A stretch of 64,000 bases of DNA from Microbacterium phyllosphaerae (GTDB lineage Bacteria; Actinomycetota; Actinomycetes; Actinomycetales; Microbacteriaceae): positions 3,658,001 to 3,722,000 of the forward strand of contig NZ_JAGIOA010000001.1 of the NCBI RefSeq assembly GCF_017876435.1, written 5' to 3'. Of the stretch, positions 51,947 through 60,410 are shown in pieces. Numbering within the stretch: the stretch's first letter is position 1; the number at the start of each line of letters is the position of its first letter. The position numbers and the translations under genes were made by a program. Under the pieces are notes generated by a model. It did not search any database and was not told where the DNA came from. It worked only from the letters and a program-made list of their open reading frames with translations.

Positions 51947-53335
51947 ATGACGAAATACACCGACCGCCACGGTGCATCCCACCCGCTGCCTGCCCCCGAG
52001 GCCGAGGCGCAGGTACGAGCGGATGACCGCGGCCACGTGTTCCACTCGTGGAGCGCGCAGGGCCTGATCGATCCGCTGCCGGTCGCCGCGGGTGAGGGCT
52101 CGACGTTCTGGGACTACGACGGCAACGCCTACCTCGACTTCTCGAGCCAGCTGGTGAACCTGAACCTCGGGCACCAGCATCCCGATCTGGTCGCCGCGAT
52201 CCAGCAGCAGGCCGGACGCCTCTCGACCATCCAGCCCGCGATGGCCAACGACGTGCGAGGCGAGCTCGCCCGACTCATCGTCGAGGTCGCGCCCGAGGGC
52301 TTCGAGAAGGTCTTCTTCACGAACGGCGGCGCCGAGGCCAACGAGTACGCGGTGCGCATGGCGCGTCAGTCGACCGGTCGCCACAAGGTGCTCTCGATGT
52401 ACCGCAGCTATCACGGCTCCACGTCGACCGCGATCTCGCTGACGGGTGACCCTCGTCGGTGGGCGAACGGCACTCCGGACTCGGGAGCCGTGCGCTTCTT
52501 CGGGCCGTACCTCTACCGCTCCCCGTTCCACGCCGAGACCCCCGAGCAGGAGTCCGAGCGCGCGCTCGCCCACCTCGAGCAGACGATCCAGCTCGAGGGG
52601 CCGGCGACGATCGCCGCGATCATCATCGAGACCGTGGTCGGCACGAACGGCGTACTCGTGCCGCCGCCCGGATACCTGCAGGGTGTGCGCGAGCTGTGCG
52701 ACCGCTACGGCATCGTCTACATCGCCGACGAGGTCATGGTCGGGTTCGGCCGGCTCGGCGAGTGGTTCGGCATCGACGCCTACGGCGGGCGTCCCGACCT
52801 GATCACCTTCGCCAAGGGCGTGAACTCGGGCTACGTGCCGCTCGGCGGCGTCGTGATCTCCGAGCGCATCGCGAAGGCCTTCGACACCACGCCGTTCGCC
52901 GGTGGACTGACGTACTCGGGCCACCCGCTCGCGTGCGCCGCAGGCGTCGCGACGTTCGAGGTGTTCCGCCGCGACGGCATCCTCGAGCGCGTGCGCGATC
53001 TCGGCGAGCGCATCGTCGAGCCGACGCTGCGCCGCTGGGTCGACACCCACCCGAGCGTCGGAGAGGTGCGCGGCCGTGGACTGTTCTGGGCCGTCGAGCT
53101 CGTGCGCGACCCGCAGACGCGCGAGCCGCTCGTGCCGTTCAACGCGAGCGGAGCGGATGCCGCGCCGGTCGCCGCTTTCGCCGCCGCAGCGAAGAAGGCC
53201 GGCGTCTGGCCGTTCACGCACTTCAACCGCATGCACGTGGCGCCGCCGCTCGTGATCAGCGAGGACGACCTGGTGCGCGGTCTCGCCGTGCTCGACGAGG
53301 CTCTCGCCGTGGCAGACGAGGCAGCCACGAGCTGA
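51947..53335 (+). CDS. Omega-aminotransferase (beta-alanine/taurine-pyruvate type)
   Basis: Class III PLP aminotransferase of 462 aa, Lys290 in LITFAKGVNSG forming the Schiff base, with the YIADEVMVGFGR Asp/PLP region and an N-terminal DGNAYLDFSSQLVNLNLGHQ. ATG 51947 follows CGGAGA. It lies 34 bp after mmsA, so the pair is one operon. Best reading: beta-alanine or 3-aminoisobutyrate plus pyruvate gives (methyl)malonate semialdehyde plus alanine, with mmsA completing it. A taurine-type substrate cannot be excluded. A convergent terminator follows. Confidence 0.87.
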   Translation: MTKYTDRHGASHPLPAPEAEAQVRADDRGHVFHSWSAQGLIDPLPVAAGEGSTFWDYDGNAYLDFSSQLVNLNLGHQHPDLVAAIQQQAGRLSTIQPAMANDVRGELARLIVEVAPEGFEKVFFTNGGAEANEYAVRMARQSTGRHKVLSMYRSYHGSTSTAISLTGDPRRWANGTPDSGAVRFFGPYLYRSPFHAETPEQESERALAHLEQTIQLEGPATIAAIIIETVVGTNGVLVPPPGYLQGVRELCDRYGIVYIADEVMVGFGRLGEWFGIDAYGGRPDLITFAKGVNSGYVPLGGVVISERIAKAFDTTPFAGGLTYSGHPLACAAGVATFEVFRRDGILERVRDLGERIVEPTLRRWVDTHPSVGEVRGRGLFWAVELVRDPQTREPLVPFNASGADAAPVAAFAAAAKKAGVWPFTHFNRMHVAPPLVISEDDLVRGLAVLDEALAVADEAATS

Positions 53336-53342
53336 CCCTCCC

Positions 53343-53381
53343 GCTGCTGCGCGGTTTCAGATCAGGAATCCGCGCAGCAGC
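53343..53381. terminator. Convergent terminator embedded in the GntR 3' end
   Basis: GCTGCTGCGCGG (53343-53354) and CCGCGCAGCAGC (53370-53381) form a 12-bp stem with a 15-base loop, covering the stop codon region of the GntR gene (53357) and lying 7 bp after the aminotransferase stop. Confidence 0.6.
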
Positions 53382-54085
53382 GCTTCGGACCCCGCGAGGT
53401 GATCGCGCATCGCGGCCTCGGCGACGTCGGGGCGCCCGGCCAGGATCGCCGTGACGATGCTCTCGTGCTGCTCCCCAGAGTGCTGGATGTTCCTCGGCAT
53501 CAGCGGAAAGGTGTCGAGCCAGGCGTTGACGTCGGCCCGGTTCTCGGCCACGAGCGCGACGAGCGACGGGATTCCGGCGGCCTCGGCGATCGCGAGGTGC
53601 AGCAGCGTGTCGAGCCGGCGATACTCGTCGGGTCCGGCCGGCAGTGCTGCCTCGTGCCGGGCCCACAGGTCGGCGCGGGTCGCGGAATCCAGCGAGCGAC
53701 TCGCTGCGGCACGCGCCGCACCGGTCTCGAGCACGCGACGGAGCCCCAGCACGTCATCGACCTCGGCCGCGGTCACGGGGCCGGCATCCGAGGGCTGCGG
53801 CAGCGGATCGGCGACGAACGTGCCGCCGTACCGCCCGCGCTTCGGCACGAGGTATCCGGTGTCTGCGAGCTCGCGGATCGCCTCGCGCACGGTGTCGCGG
53901 CTGACGCCGAACGATGCCGCAAGCTCACGCTCCGGCGGCAGCGACTCTCCGGGAGCGACGACGCCGAGGCGGATGGCCTGCACGAGGCGGGCGACCGCAT
54001 CCTCGAGGGCGTTGCCGCGGCGCAGCGGCCGATAGACCGCTCGGCGCACCCCGACGAGATCGCCGTCGGAAGGGTGCTCGCTCAT
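53357..54085 (-). CDS. GntR family regulator, FadR/FCD subgroup
   Basis: Regulator of 242 aa: winged helix (residues about 18-80: LRRGNALEDAVARLVQAIRLGVVAPGESLPPERELAASFGVSRDTVREAIREL) and an FCD ligand-binding helical domain with likely metal-binding residues (His in LHLAIAEAAG, His in MRDHLAG). The upstream extension (30 codons) crosses the next gene and is rejected. It is the last gene of the gamma-glutamyl operon (GS-like, hydrolase, ALDH, SDR) and is the likely repressor of it and perhaps of the divergent permease. Confidence 0.87.
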   Translation of the reverse strand: MSEHPSDGDLVGVRRAVYRPLRRGNALEDAVARLVQAIRLGVVAPGESLPPERELAASFGVSRDTVREAIRELADTGYLVPKRGRYGGTFVADPLPQPSDAGPVTAAEVDDVLGLRRVLETGAARAAASRSLDSATRADLWARHEAALPAGPDEYRRLDTLLHLAIAEAAGIPSLVALVAENRADVNAWLDTFPLMPRNIQHSGEQHESIVTAILAGRPDVAEAAMRDHLAGSEALLRGFLI

Positions 54086-54119
54086 GCTTCTCAGCCTGTC
54101 ACAGCGACATGATCCCGCT

Positions 54120-54899
54120 TCACAGCGGGGTGACGTAGGCGTTGGTGATGCCACCGTCGACGACGAAGGCACTGGCGGTGATGAACGACGAGTCGTCGGA
54201 CGCGAGGAAGGCCACGGCGGCGGCGAGCTCGGACGGCTCTGCGAAGCGTCCCATCGGCACGTGCACGAGGCGACGCTGTGCGCGCTCCGGATCCTTGGCG
54301 AACAGCTCCTGCAGCAGCGGGGTGTTGACCGGACCAGGGCACAGGGCGTTCACGCGCACTCCCTGCCTGGCGAACTGCACGCCGAGCTCACGCGACATCG
54401 CGAGCACGCCGCCCTTCGACGCGGTGTAGCTGATCTGCGAAGTCGCCGACCCCAGCAGCGCGACGAACGATGCGGTGTTGATGATCGAGCCCCGACCGGC
54501 CGGCACCATGTGGCGAAGTGCGGCACGGCTGCAGAGGTAGACGCTCTTGAGGTTGACGTCCTGCACGCGATCCCAGGCGGGCAGCTCGGTGGTCTCGATC
54601 GAGTCGTCGTCGGCGGGCGAGATGCCCGCGTTGTTGAAGGCGATGTCGATGCGGCCGAACTCCGCGGCGACGCCGTCGAAGAGCGCGTTGACCTTCGTCT
54701 CATCGGCGACGTCGACGGGGCGGAACGCACCGCCGACCTCGGCGGCTGCCTTCTCGCCCGTGGCGGGGTCGACGTCGGCGATGACGACGAACGCGCCTTC
54801 TGCGGCGAAGCGCTGGGCGGTGGCGAAGCCGATGCCGCTGGCCCCACCGGTGATGATGGCGACGCGGTCCTTGAGGCGCTGGGTCAGATCGATGGTCAT
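54120..54899 (-). CDS. SDR family alcohol dehydrogenase in gamma-glutamyl operon
   Basis: Classical SDR of 259 aa with GGASGIG (18-24), NNAG (89-92), Ser144 and YTASK (Tyr158, Lys162). ADVD at the end of beta-2 suggests NAD preference. ATG 54899 follows a GGAGA site. In the putrescine Puu route a flavin oxidase (PuuB) would occupy this step; here it is an alcohol dehydrogenase, which suits a gamma-glutamyl amine carrying a hydroxyl group, such as gamma-glutamylethanolamide. That role is inference from the neighbours. Confidence 0.87.
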   Translation of the reverse strand: MTIDLTQRLKDRVAIITGGASGIGFATAQRFAAEGAFVVIADVDPATGEKAAAEVGGAFRPVDVADETKVNALFDGVAAEFGRIDIAFNNAGISPADDDSIETTELPAWDRVQDVNLKSVYLCSRAALRHMVPAGRGSIINTASFVALLGSATSQISYTASKGGVLAMSRELGVQFARQGVRVNALCPGPVNTPLLQELFAKDPERAQRRLVHVPMGRFAEPSELAAAVAFLASDDSSFITASAFVVDGGITNAYVTPL

Positions 54900-54930
54900 G
54901 TGTGTTCTCCGTTGCAGGGTGGTGTGCGGG

Positions 54931-56292
54931 TCAGGATTCGTCGGTCGCGAAGAAGACGTTCTTGGTCTCGGTGAAGTGCTCAGCGGCATCCGGTCCGAGC
55001 TCGCGCCCGAGACCCGACGCCTTCATTCCGCCGAACGGCGTCGCGTACCGCACCGACGAGTGCGAGTTCACCGACAGCACCCCGCTCTGGACTCCGCGCG
55101 ACACGCGCACGGCACGGCCGAGACTCTCGGTCCAGATCGAGCCGGCGAGACCATAGGCGGTGTCGTTCGCGAGGCGGATCGCATCGGCCTCGTCGTCGAA
55201 CGGCATCACCGCGACGACCGGCCCGAACACCTCCTGCTGCGCGATCCGGTCGGACGGATCGGCCAGCACCACGGCGGGGGCGAACCAGAAGCCGTCGCCC
55301 TCGGGAGCGCTGCCCCGGAACGCGATGTTCGCGTCGTCGAGGAACCCCGAGACGGTGTCGCGGTGCGCGGCCGAGATGAGCGGCCCCATGTCGGTGTCGG
55401 CGCTCGACGGGTCGCCCACCCGCCAGGCGGCGACAGCGGGCTCGAGCAGTTCGAGGAAGCGGTCGTAGACCGAGCGCTGCACGAGCAGCCGACTGCGCGC
55501 ACAGCAGTCCTGACCGGCGTTGTCGAACACCGACCCCGGAACCGCAGCGACCGCCTTTTCGAGGTCGGCATCGGCGAAGACGATGTTGGCGCTCTTGCCG
55601 CCGAGCTCCAGCGTGACGGGCTTGAGCGCCCTGGCGCATCCGGCAGCGACCTCGATGCCGACCTCGGTCGACCCGGTGAACACGACCTTGCGGACATCCG
55701 GATGCTCGACGAGCCGCTGCCCGACGACCGAACCCGACCCGGTGACGACCTCGAAGAGCCCCTCGGGGAGGCCCGCTTCGAGGGCGAGCTCACCGAGCCG
55801 GATCGCCGTGAGAGGCGTGAGCTCAGCCGGCTTCAACACCACCGCGTTGCCGGCGGCGAGCGCCGGCGCGAACGCCCACGCGGCGATCGTCATGGGGAAG
55901 TTCCACGGCACGATGACCCCGACCACACCGTACGGGTCGTGGAAGGTGACGTCGAGTCCGCCCGCCACGGGGATCTGCCGACCCGACAGGCGCTCAGGAT
56001 CGGCCGAGTAGTAGTTGAGCACCTGGGCGACATGACCGGCCTCCCATCGGGCGGAGCCGATCGGATGCCCCGAGTTCAGCACCTCGAGCTGCGCGAGCTC
56101 TTCCGCCGCGGCCTCGACCGTGCGCGCGAACGCACGCAGCGCATCGGCCCGAGCGACCGGGGCGAGCGCCGCCCACCGGCGCTGCGCCGCAACGGCGCGG
56201 GCGATCGCGACATCCGTCTCTCCGATGTCGGCGCGCGCGATCTCGCGGATCGCCGCACCGGTCGACGGGTTGATGACTGTGAACGCGCTCAT
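54931..56292 (-). CDS. Aldehyde dehydrogenase in gamma-glutamyl operon
   Basis: NAD-dependent aldehyde dehydrogenase of 453 aa: Asn131 (PWNFP), Glu229 (LELGGKS) and Cys263 (GQDCC) are all present. It lacks the C-terminal extension of some family members and is of ordinary length. ATG 56292 overlaps the hydrolase stop (ATGA), so the two are coupled. Expected reaction: oxidation of a gamma-glutamyl-aminoaldehyde (gamma-glutamyl glycinal in the ethanolamine model, gamma-glutamyl-GABA-aldehyde in the putrescine model) to the acid. Confidence 0.9.
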   Translation of the reverse strand: MSAFTVINPSTGAAIREIARADIGETDVAIARAVAAQRRWAALAPVARADALRAFARTVEAAAEELAQLEVLNSGHPIGSARWEAGHVAQVLNYYSADPERLSGRQIPVAGGLDVTFHDPYGVVGVIVPWNFPMTIAAWAFAPALAAGNAVVLKPAELTPLTAIRLGELALEAGLPEGLFEVVTGSGSVVGQRLVEHPDVRKVVFTGSTEVGIEVAAGCARALKPVTLELGGKSANIVFADADLEKAVAAVPGSVFDNAGQDCCARSRLLVQRSVYDRFLELLEPAVAAWRVGDPSSADTDMGPLISAAHRDTVSGFLDDANIAFRGSAPEGDGFWFAPAVVLADPSDRIAQQEVFGPVVAVMPFDDEADAIRLANDTAYGLAGSIWTESLGRAVRVSRGVQSGVLSVNSHSSVRYATPFGGMKASGLGRELGPDAAEHFTETKNVFFATDES

Positions 56293-57041
56293 CGGGCGTC
56301 CTCCTTCCGCCGTGCGGCGAACGCACGGGCCTGTGAGACGAGATCTGCGAAGAGCCGCCGATCCTCGGCGTTCTCCTCCGGGTGCCATTGGACGCCGACG
56401 ATGTGACCGGCCGACGTGTCGACGAAGGCCTGCACGAGACCGTCGGCGGAGTGCGCCGCGGCCACGAGTCCGTCGCCGAGACGGTCGACACCCTGGTGGT
56501 GATAGCTGTGCACGCGCATCCCGGTCTCGCCGATGATCTCGGCGAGTGGGGTGTCGGTCGACACCTCGACGTCGTTCTCGGCGAAGACTCCCCCGCCGAT
56601 GCGGTACTTCTCCGTGCCGAGCGATTCGGGCAGATGCTGCTGCAGGGTGCCGCCGCGTGCGACGTTCACGAGCTGCAGACCACGGCAGATCGCGAGCACC
56701 GGGATGCCGCGGCGCTCCGCCGCCTGGAACAGGGCGAGCTCCCACGCATCCCGGTCGACGCGGGCGGGGTCGGTGAGCGGATGCCGGTCCTCACCGTACA
56801 GCTCGGGCGCGACGTCGGCGCCGCCGGAGAGCACGAGACCGTGCATGCCGGAGATCGCCGCGTCCGCGGCATCCGGATCCTGGGGCGGAAGCAGAAGCGC
56901 GATGCCGCCGGAGGAGGTCACACTCGTGAGGTACTGCTCGGGCAGGAACGCCGCCCTGACGTCCCACACCCCCTGCTGTGCGCGCTCGAGATAGGTCGTG
57001 ACGCCGATCAGCGGCGCGGGGTCAGAGGCGCTCGAAGCCAC
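56289..57041 (-). CDS. Gamma-glutamyl hydrolase, PuuD-like (peptidase C26)
   Basis: Class I glutamine-amidotransferase-like hydrolase of 250 aa: catalytic Cys119 in AICRGLQ, His220 and Glu222 in GVQWHPEE. PuuD hydrolyses gamma-glutamyl-GABA; this one would release an amine acid and glutamate. It overlaps the end of the GS-like gene by 20 bp (GTG start at 57041) and its stop overlaps the ALDH start. It is a required partner of the ligase in any gamma-glutamylated amine pathway. Confidence 0.9.
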   Translation of the reverse strand: MASSASDPAPLIGVTTYLERAQQGVWDVRAAFLPEQYLTSVTSSGGIALLLPPQDPDAADAAISGMHGLVLSGGADVAPELYGEDRHPLTDPARVDRDAWELALFQAAERRGIPVLAICRGLQLVNVARGGTLQQHLPESLGTEKYRIGGGVFAENDVEVSTDTPLAEIIGETGMRVHSYHHQGVDRLGDGLVAAAHSADGLVQAFVDTSAGHIVGVQWHPEENAEDRRLFADLVSQARAFAARRKEDAR

Positions 57042-58377
57042 GGATGCGCTCCCAGTCGGTGACGGCCGCGTCGTAGGCTTCCACCTCGATGCGGGCCTGG
57101 TTCAGGTAGTGCTCGACCACGTCGTCGCCGAACGCGGCCCGCGCGACGGTCGACTCGCTGAAGAGCTTCGCCGCCTCGCGCAGGGTCGTCGGCAGATGGT
57201 CGACCGCGTCCTCGTAGGCGTTGCCGGTGAAGCGCTCGGGCAACGGCAGCTCGTTCTCGATGCCGTACAGGCCGCCCGCGATGATCGCCGAGATGCCGAG
57301 GTACGGGTTCACGTCTCCGCCGGGCACGCGGTTCTCGACCCTCAGCCCCGAGCCCGACCCGACCACGCGCAGCGCGCATGTGCGGTTGTCGATGCCCCAC
57401 GCGACTCCGGTCGGGGCGAAGCTGCCCTTGGCGAAGCGCTTGTACGAGTTGATGTTCGGCGCGAACAGCAGGGTGAACTCCCGCAGTGTGGCGAGGATGC
57501 CGGCGATCCAGTGCTCCATCACGGGGCTGAAGCCGTGCTCGCCGTCTCCCGCCATGACCGGAGCACCCGACTCGTCGCGGAGCGACAGGTGGATGTGGCA
57601 GCTGTTGCCCTCGCGCTCGTTGAACTTGGCCATGAAGGTGAGCGCCTGCCCGTGCTGCTCGGCGATCTCCTTCGCCCCGTTCTTATAGATCGCGTGCTGG
57701 TCGGCGGTCTCGCGCACCTCCGCATAGCGGAAGGCGATCTCCTGCTGACCGAAGTTGCACTCGCCCTTCACGCCCTCGCAGTAGAGCCCCGCGCCGTCCA
57801 TGCTGTTGCGGATGTCGCGCAGCAGCGGCTCCATGCGCGTCGAGGCGAGCAGGTTGTAGTCGACGTTGTAGTCGGTCGCAGGCGTCAGGCCTTCGTACTT
57901 GCGCGCCCAGGCGTCGCGGTAGGTGTTGTCGAAGACGATGAACTCGAGCTCCGTGCCCGAGTACGCGGTCCAGCCCCGCTCGGCGAGACGGTCGCGCTGC
58001 CGGTCGAGGATCGCTCGGGGCGAGGGGCCCACCGGTTCGCCGTTCTGCCAGACGAGGTCGGCCATGACCAATGCCGTGCCGTCGAGCCACGGAATGTTGC
58101 GCATGGTCTCGACGTCGGGCTTCAGCACCATGTCGCCGTAGCCGCGGTCCCACCCCGACATCGCGTAACCGTCGACCGTGTTCATGTCGACGTCGACCGA
58201 GAGCAGGTAGTCGCAGGCCTCGGCCCCGTGAGCCAGGATGTCCTCCTGGAACAGCCGCGCCGACACGCGTTTGCCGACCAGTCGCCCCTGCGCATCCGCG
58301 AAGGCCACGATCACCGTGTCGATCTCGCCGGCGGCGATGCCGGCATCCAGCTGTTCGACGCTCAGGTTGCCCGACAT
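57022..58377 (-). CDS. Glutamine synthetase-like gamma-glutamyl amine ligase
   Basis: Glutamine-synthetase-fold enzyme of 451 aa (PuuA, GlnA3, GlnA4 type). N-terminal beta-grasp starts MSGNLSVEQLDAG; catalytic segments include SGTELEFIVFD, KGECNFGQQEIAFRY, SCHIHLSL, NINSYKRFAKGSFAPTG and a RVENRVPGGDVNPYL loop. It should join glutamate to an amine using ATP. ATG 58377 follows CGGAG. In S. coelicolor, the paralogue GlnA4 is reported to make gamma-glutamylethanolamide and GlnA3 gamma-glutamylpolyamines; the divergent ethanolamine-permease-like carrier supports the first here. Substrate not proven. Confidence 0.9.
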   Translation of the reverse strand: MSGNLSVEQLDAGIAAGEIDTVIVAFADAQGRLVGKRVSARLFQEDILAHGAEACDYLLSVDVDMNTVDGYAMSGWDRGYGDMVLKPDVETMRNIPWLDGTALVMADLVWQNGEPVGPSPRAILDRQRDRLAERGWTAYSGTELEFIVFDNTYRDAWARKYEGLTPATDYNVDYNLLASTRMEPLLRDIRNSMDGAGLYCEGVKGECNFGQQEIAFRYAEVRETADQHAIYKNGAKEIAEQHGQALTFMAKFNEREGNSCHIHLSLRDESGAPVMAGDGEHGFSPVMEHWIAGILATLREFTLLFAPNINSYKRFAKGSFAPTGVAWGIDNRTCALRVVGSGSGLRVENRVPGGDVNPYLGISAIIAGGLYGIENELPLPERFTGNAYEDAVDHLPTTLREAAKLFSESTVARAAFGDDVVEHYLNQARIEVEAYDAAVTDWERIRGFERL

Positions 58378-58533
58378 CTGACGCTCCGTTCTCGTGCGGT
58401 GAAGCGATCGGCCGACCGGCTTCGCCCTCAGAGTAGATCACCTTCGCGTTTAAAGGTAGACGAAACCACCATTGACTGTCACAATCATCCGCAAGGTGCA
58501 CCCGGCGCCTGCACGCATGCGAACGGAGAGCGG
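58378..58533. other. Divergent intergenic region between GS-like and permease genes
   Basis: 156 bp holding the promoters of the gamma-glutamyl operon and the permease. An AT-rich patch at about 58449-58485 includes TTGACT (58472-58477) and weak inverted elements (GGT-N7-ACC at 58455-58467, ATTG-N7-CAAT at 58471-58485). I cannot assign a confident GntR operator by eye. Confidence 0.4.
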
Positions 58534-60081
58534 ATGTCCCAGCAGAGCAATGAATCCCGCAAGGTCGCCGGAGCGACCTATACACGCGCCGGGAGTGAGT
58601 ATTTCGAGAAACGCACCCTGAAGAGATCCGCCGGAGTCTGGGGGCTGTGGGGCCTCGCGGTCGCCGCGGTGATCTCGGGCGACTTCTCGGGCTGGAACTT
58701 CGGCATCGACTTCGCGGGCTTCGGTGGGATGCTCATCGCCTTCGCGATCCTCGTCGCCATGTATTACGGCATGATCTTCGCGATCGGAGAGATGGCGGCC
58801 GCGATGCCGCACACCGGAGGCGCCTATTCGTTCGCCCGCTCGGCCATGGGCCCCTGGGGCGGCCTCGTCACCGGGGCGGCCGAGACCATCGAGTACGTCG
58901 CCACCACGGCGGTGATCGTCTACTTCTCGGCGTCGTATGCCAACGGCATCACGAGTGAGCTGCTGGGCCTCGAGCTGCCCGGATGGGTCTGGTATCTCAT
59001 CCTCTACGTCGTCTTCATCGCCCTGAACTCCGCGGGGGCGGCGATCTCGTTCCGCTTCGCGATCGTCGTCTCGGTCATCTCGATCGGCATCATCCTGGTG
59101 TTCTCGGCCATGGCGATCTTCTCGGGCGCGTTCTCGTGGGATGCCCTGTGGAACATGGTCCCCGACGAGGGCCAGACCGCGTTCCTTCCCCATGGCGTCC
59201 TGCCGATCCTGTTCGCCCTGCCGTTCGCGATGTGGTTCTTCCTCGGCATCGAAGAGCTTCCGCTCGCCGCCGAAGAGTCGCACAATCCGACCCGCGACAT
59301 CCCGAAGGCGGGCTTCTGGGCCCGCGGCACGCTCATCGTCACCGGCCTCCTGGTGCTCTTCCTGAACACCGGTGTCATCGGCGCCGAAGCCACCAGAACG
59401 GCGGGCGAGCCCCTGCTCGACGGCTTCCGCGCGATCGTCGGCGACCAGCTCGCCGCCGTGCTCGCGCTGTTCGCGCTCATCGGCCTGCTCGCGTCGCTCC
59501 AGGGCATCATGTTCGCCTACGGACGCAACATGTACTCGCTCTCCCGCGCCGGGTACTACCCGCGGTTCCTCTCCCTCACCGGCAAGCGCCAGACGCCGTG
59601 GGTCGCCCTCACCGTGGGTGCCGCCATCGGCTTCATCGCCCTGATCGTGCTCGATGTGCTCACCGCGGTCGACTCCGAGGGCGCGGGTACGGTCGCCGGC
59701 GCGATCGTGCTGAACATCGCGGTCTGGGGCGCAGTCGTCGCCTACGGCCTGCAGCTCGTATCGTTCATCATCCTGCGCAAGAAGTTCCCGAACGTCGACC
59801 GCCCGTACGTCAGCCCATGGGGCATCCCCGGTGCCGTCATCGCGCTCGTGATCGCCGCTCTGATCTTCGTGGGCTTCTTGCTGAACCCGACGTTCGGTCC
59901 GGCCATCATCGCGATCGCGATCGTCTACGCGATCATCCTGCTCGGCTTCGGCCTCTTCTTCCGGCACCGTCTCGTGCTCTCCCCCGAGGAGGAGTACGCG
60001 CTGTCGGGCGGTTCGCATGGCGACCCGCAGGCCGAGGGCTACGACGCCATGGAGGGCGAGGTCTTCGACCCGAAGCGGTGA
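58534..60081 (+). CDS. APC permease, ethanolamine permease-like
   Basis: Amino-acid-polyamine-organocation transporter of 515 aa with about twelve helices. The N-terminal region LWGLAVAAVISGDFSGWNFG and then PHTGGAYSFARSAMGPWGG and ETIEY are characteristic of the ethanolamine permease group of APC carriers and unlike PuuP-type putrescine importers. ATG 58534 follows CGGAGAG; the long upstream frame runs through the antisense of the GS-like gene and is rejected. The gene is divergent from the GS-like ligase operon, so it is the likely importer of the amine that is glutamylated. Confidence 0.85.
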   Translation: MSQQSNESRKVAGATYTRAGSEYFEKRTLKRSAGVWGLWGLAVAAVISGDFSGWNFGIDFAGFGGMLIAFAILVAMYYGMIFAIGEMAAAMPHTGGAYSFARSAMGPWGGLVTGAAETIEYVATTAVIVYFSASYANGITSELLGLELPGWVWYLILYVVFIALNSAGAAISFRFAIVVSVISIGIILVFSAMAIFSGAFSWDALWNMVPDEGQTAFLPHGVLPILFALPFAMWFFLGIEELPLAAEESHNPTRDIPKAGFWARGTLIVTGLLVLFLNTGVIGAEATRTAGEPLLDGFRAIVGDQLAAVLALFALIGLLASLQGIMFAYGRNMYSLSRAGYYPRFLSLTGKRQTPWVALTVGAAIGFIALIVLDVLTAVDSEGAGTVAGAIVLNIAVWGAVVAYGLQLVSFIILRKKFPNVDRPYVSPWGIPGAVIALVIAALIFVGFLLNPTFGPAIIAIAIVYAIILLGFGLFFRHRLVLSPEEEYALSGGSHGDPQAEGYDAMEGEVFDPKR

Positions 60082-60108
60082 CGCGAGAGGAGCGCGACCG
60101 GCCAGACC

Positions 60109-60381
60109 CTACTTGCGGTCGAAGTCGAACGCCTTGAGAAGCTCGGCGACAGCCTTGTCGCGCTCCTCCCCTCCCTCGTCGAACATGTGCGTCACGTGCG
60201 TGCGCAGATGGTTCTCGAGCAGCAGACGGTTCAACGACTCCAGCGAGCGCTGGATCGCGCGGGACTGCGTGATGATGTCCATGCAGTACTCCTCGTTCTC
60301 GATCATCCGCGCGACACCGCGCATCTGACCCTCGAGGATGCTGGTGCGATGCAGGGCGCGCTTCTTGATGTCTTCGATCAC
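60109..60381 (-). CDS. CsoR/RcnR family metal-sensing repressor
   Basis: Helical repressor of 90 aa of the DUF156 family. The sensing residues read Cys33, His58 and His62 (EYCMD ... ENHLRTHV), the Cys-His-His arrangement of RcnR-like Ni/Co or related sensors, not the Cys-His-Cys of copper-sensing CsoR. It starts at GTG 60381 six bases after TACCCT (leaderless). No metal exporter gene is adjacent, so its target lies elsewhere in the genome. Which metal it senses is not certain. Confidence 0.85.
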   Translation of the reverse strand: MIEDIKKRALHRTSILEGQMRGVARMIENEEYCMDIITQSRAIQRSLESLNRLLLENHLRTHVTHMFDEGGEERDKAVAELLKAFDFDRK

Positions 60382-60387
60382 GCTTCG

Positions 60388-60393
60388 AGGGTA
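60388..60393 (-). promoter_or_regulatory. Leaderless -10 for CsoR/RcnR gene
   Basis: TACCCT on the minus strand, six bases before GTG 60381. Confidence 0.45.
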
Positions 60394-60410
60394 CTCGGCC
60401 TCTGCCGCTG

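Noticed and set aside
54931..56745. Upstream extension of the aldehyde dehydrogenase by 151 codons
   Set aside because: It runs through the hydrolase gene in another frame; the ATGA overlap and ALDH family start support ATG 56292.
56998..58533. Long upstream extension of the permease
   Set aside because: It is antisense to the GS-like gene; the GGAG-preceded ATG 58534 begins just before the first conserved segment.
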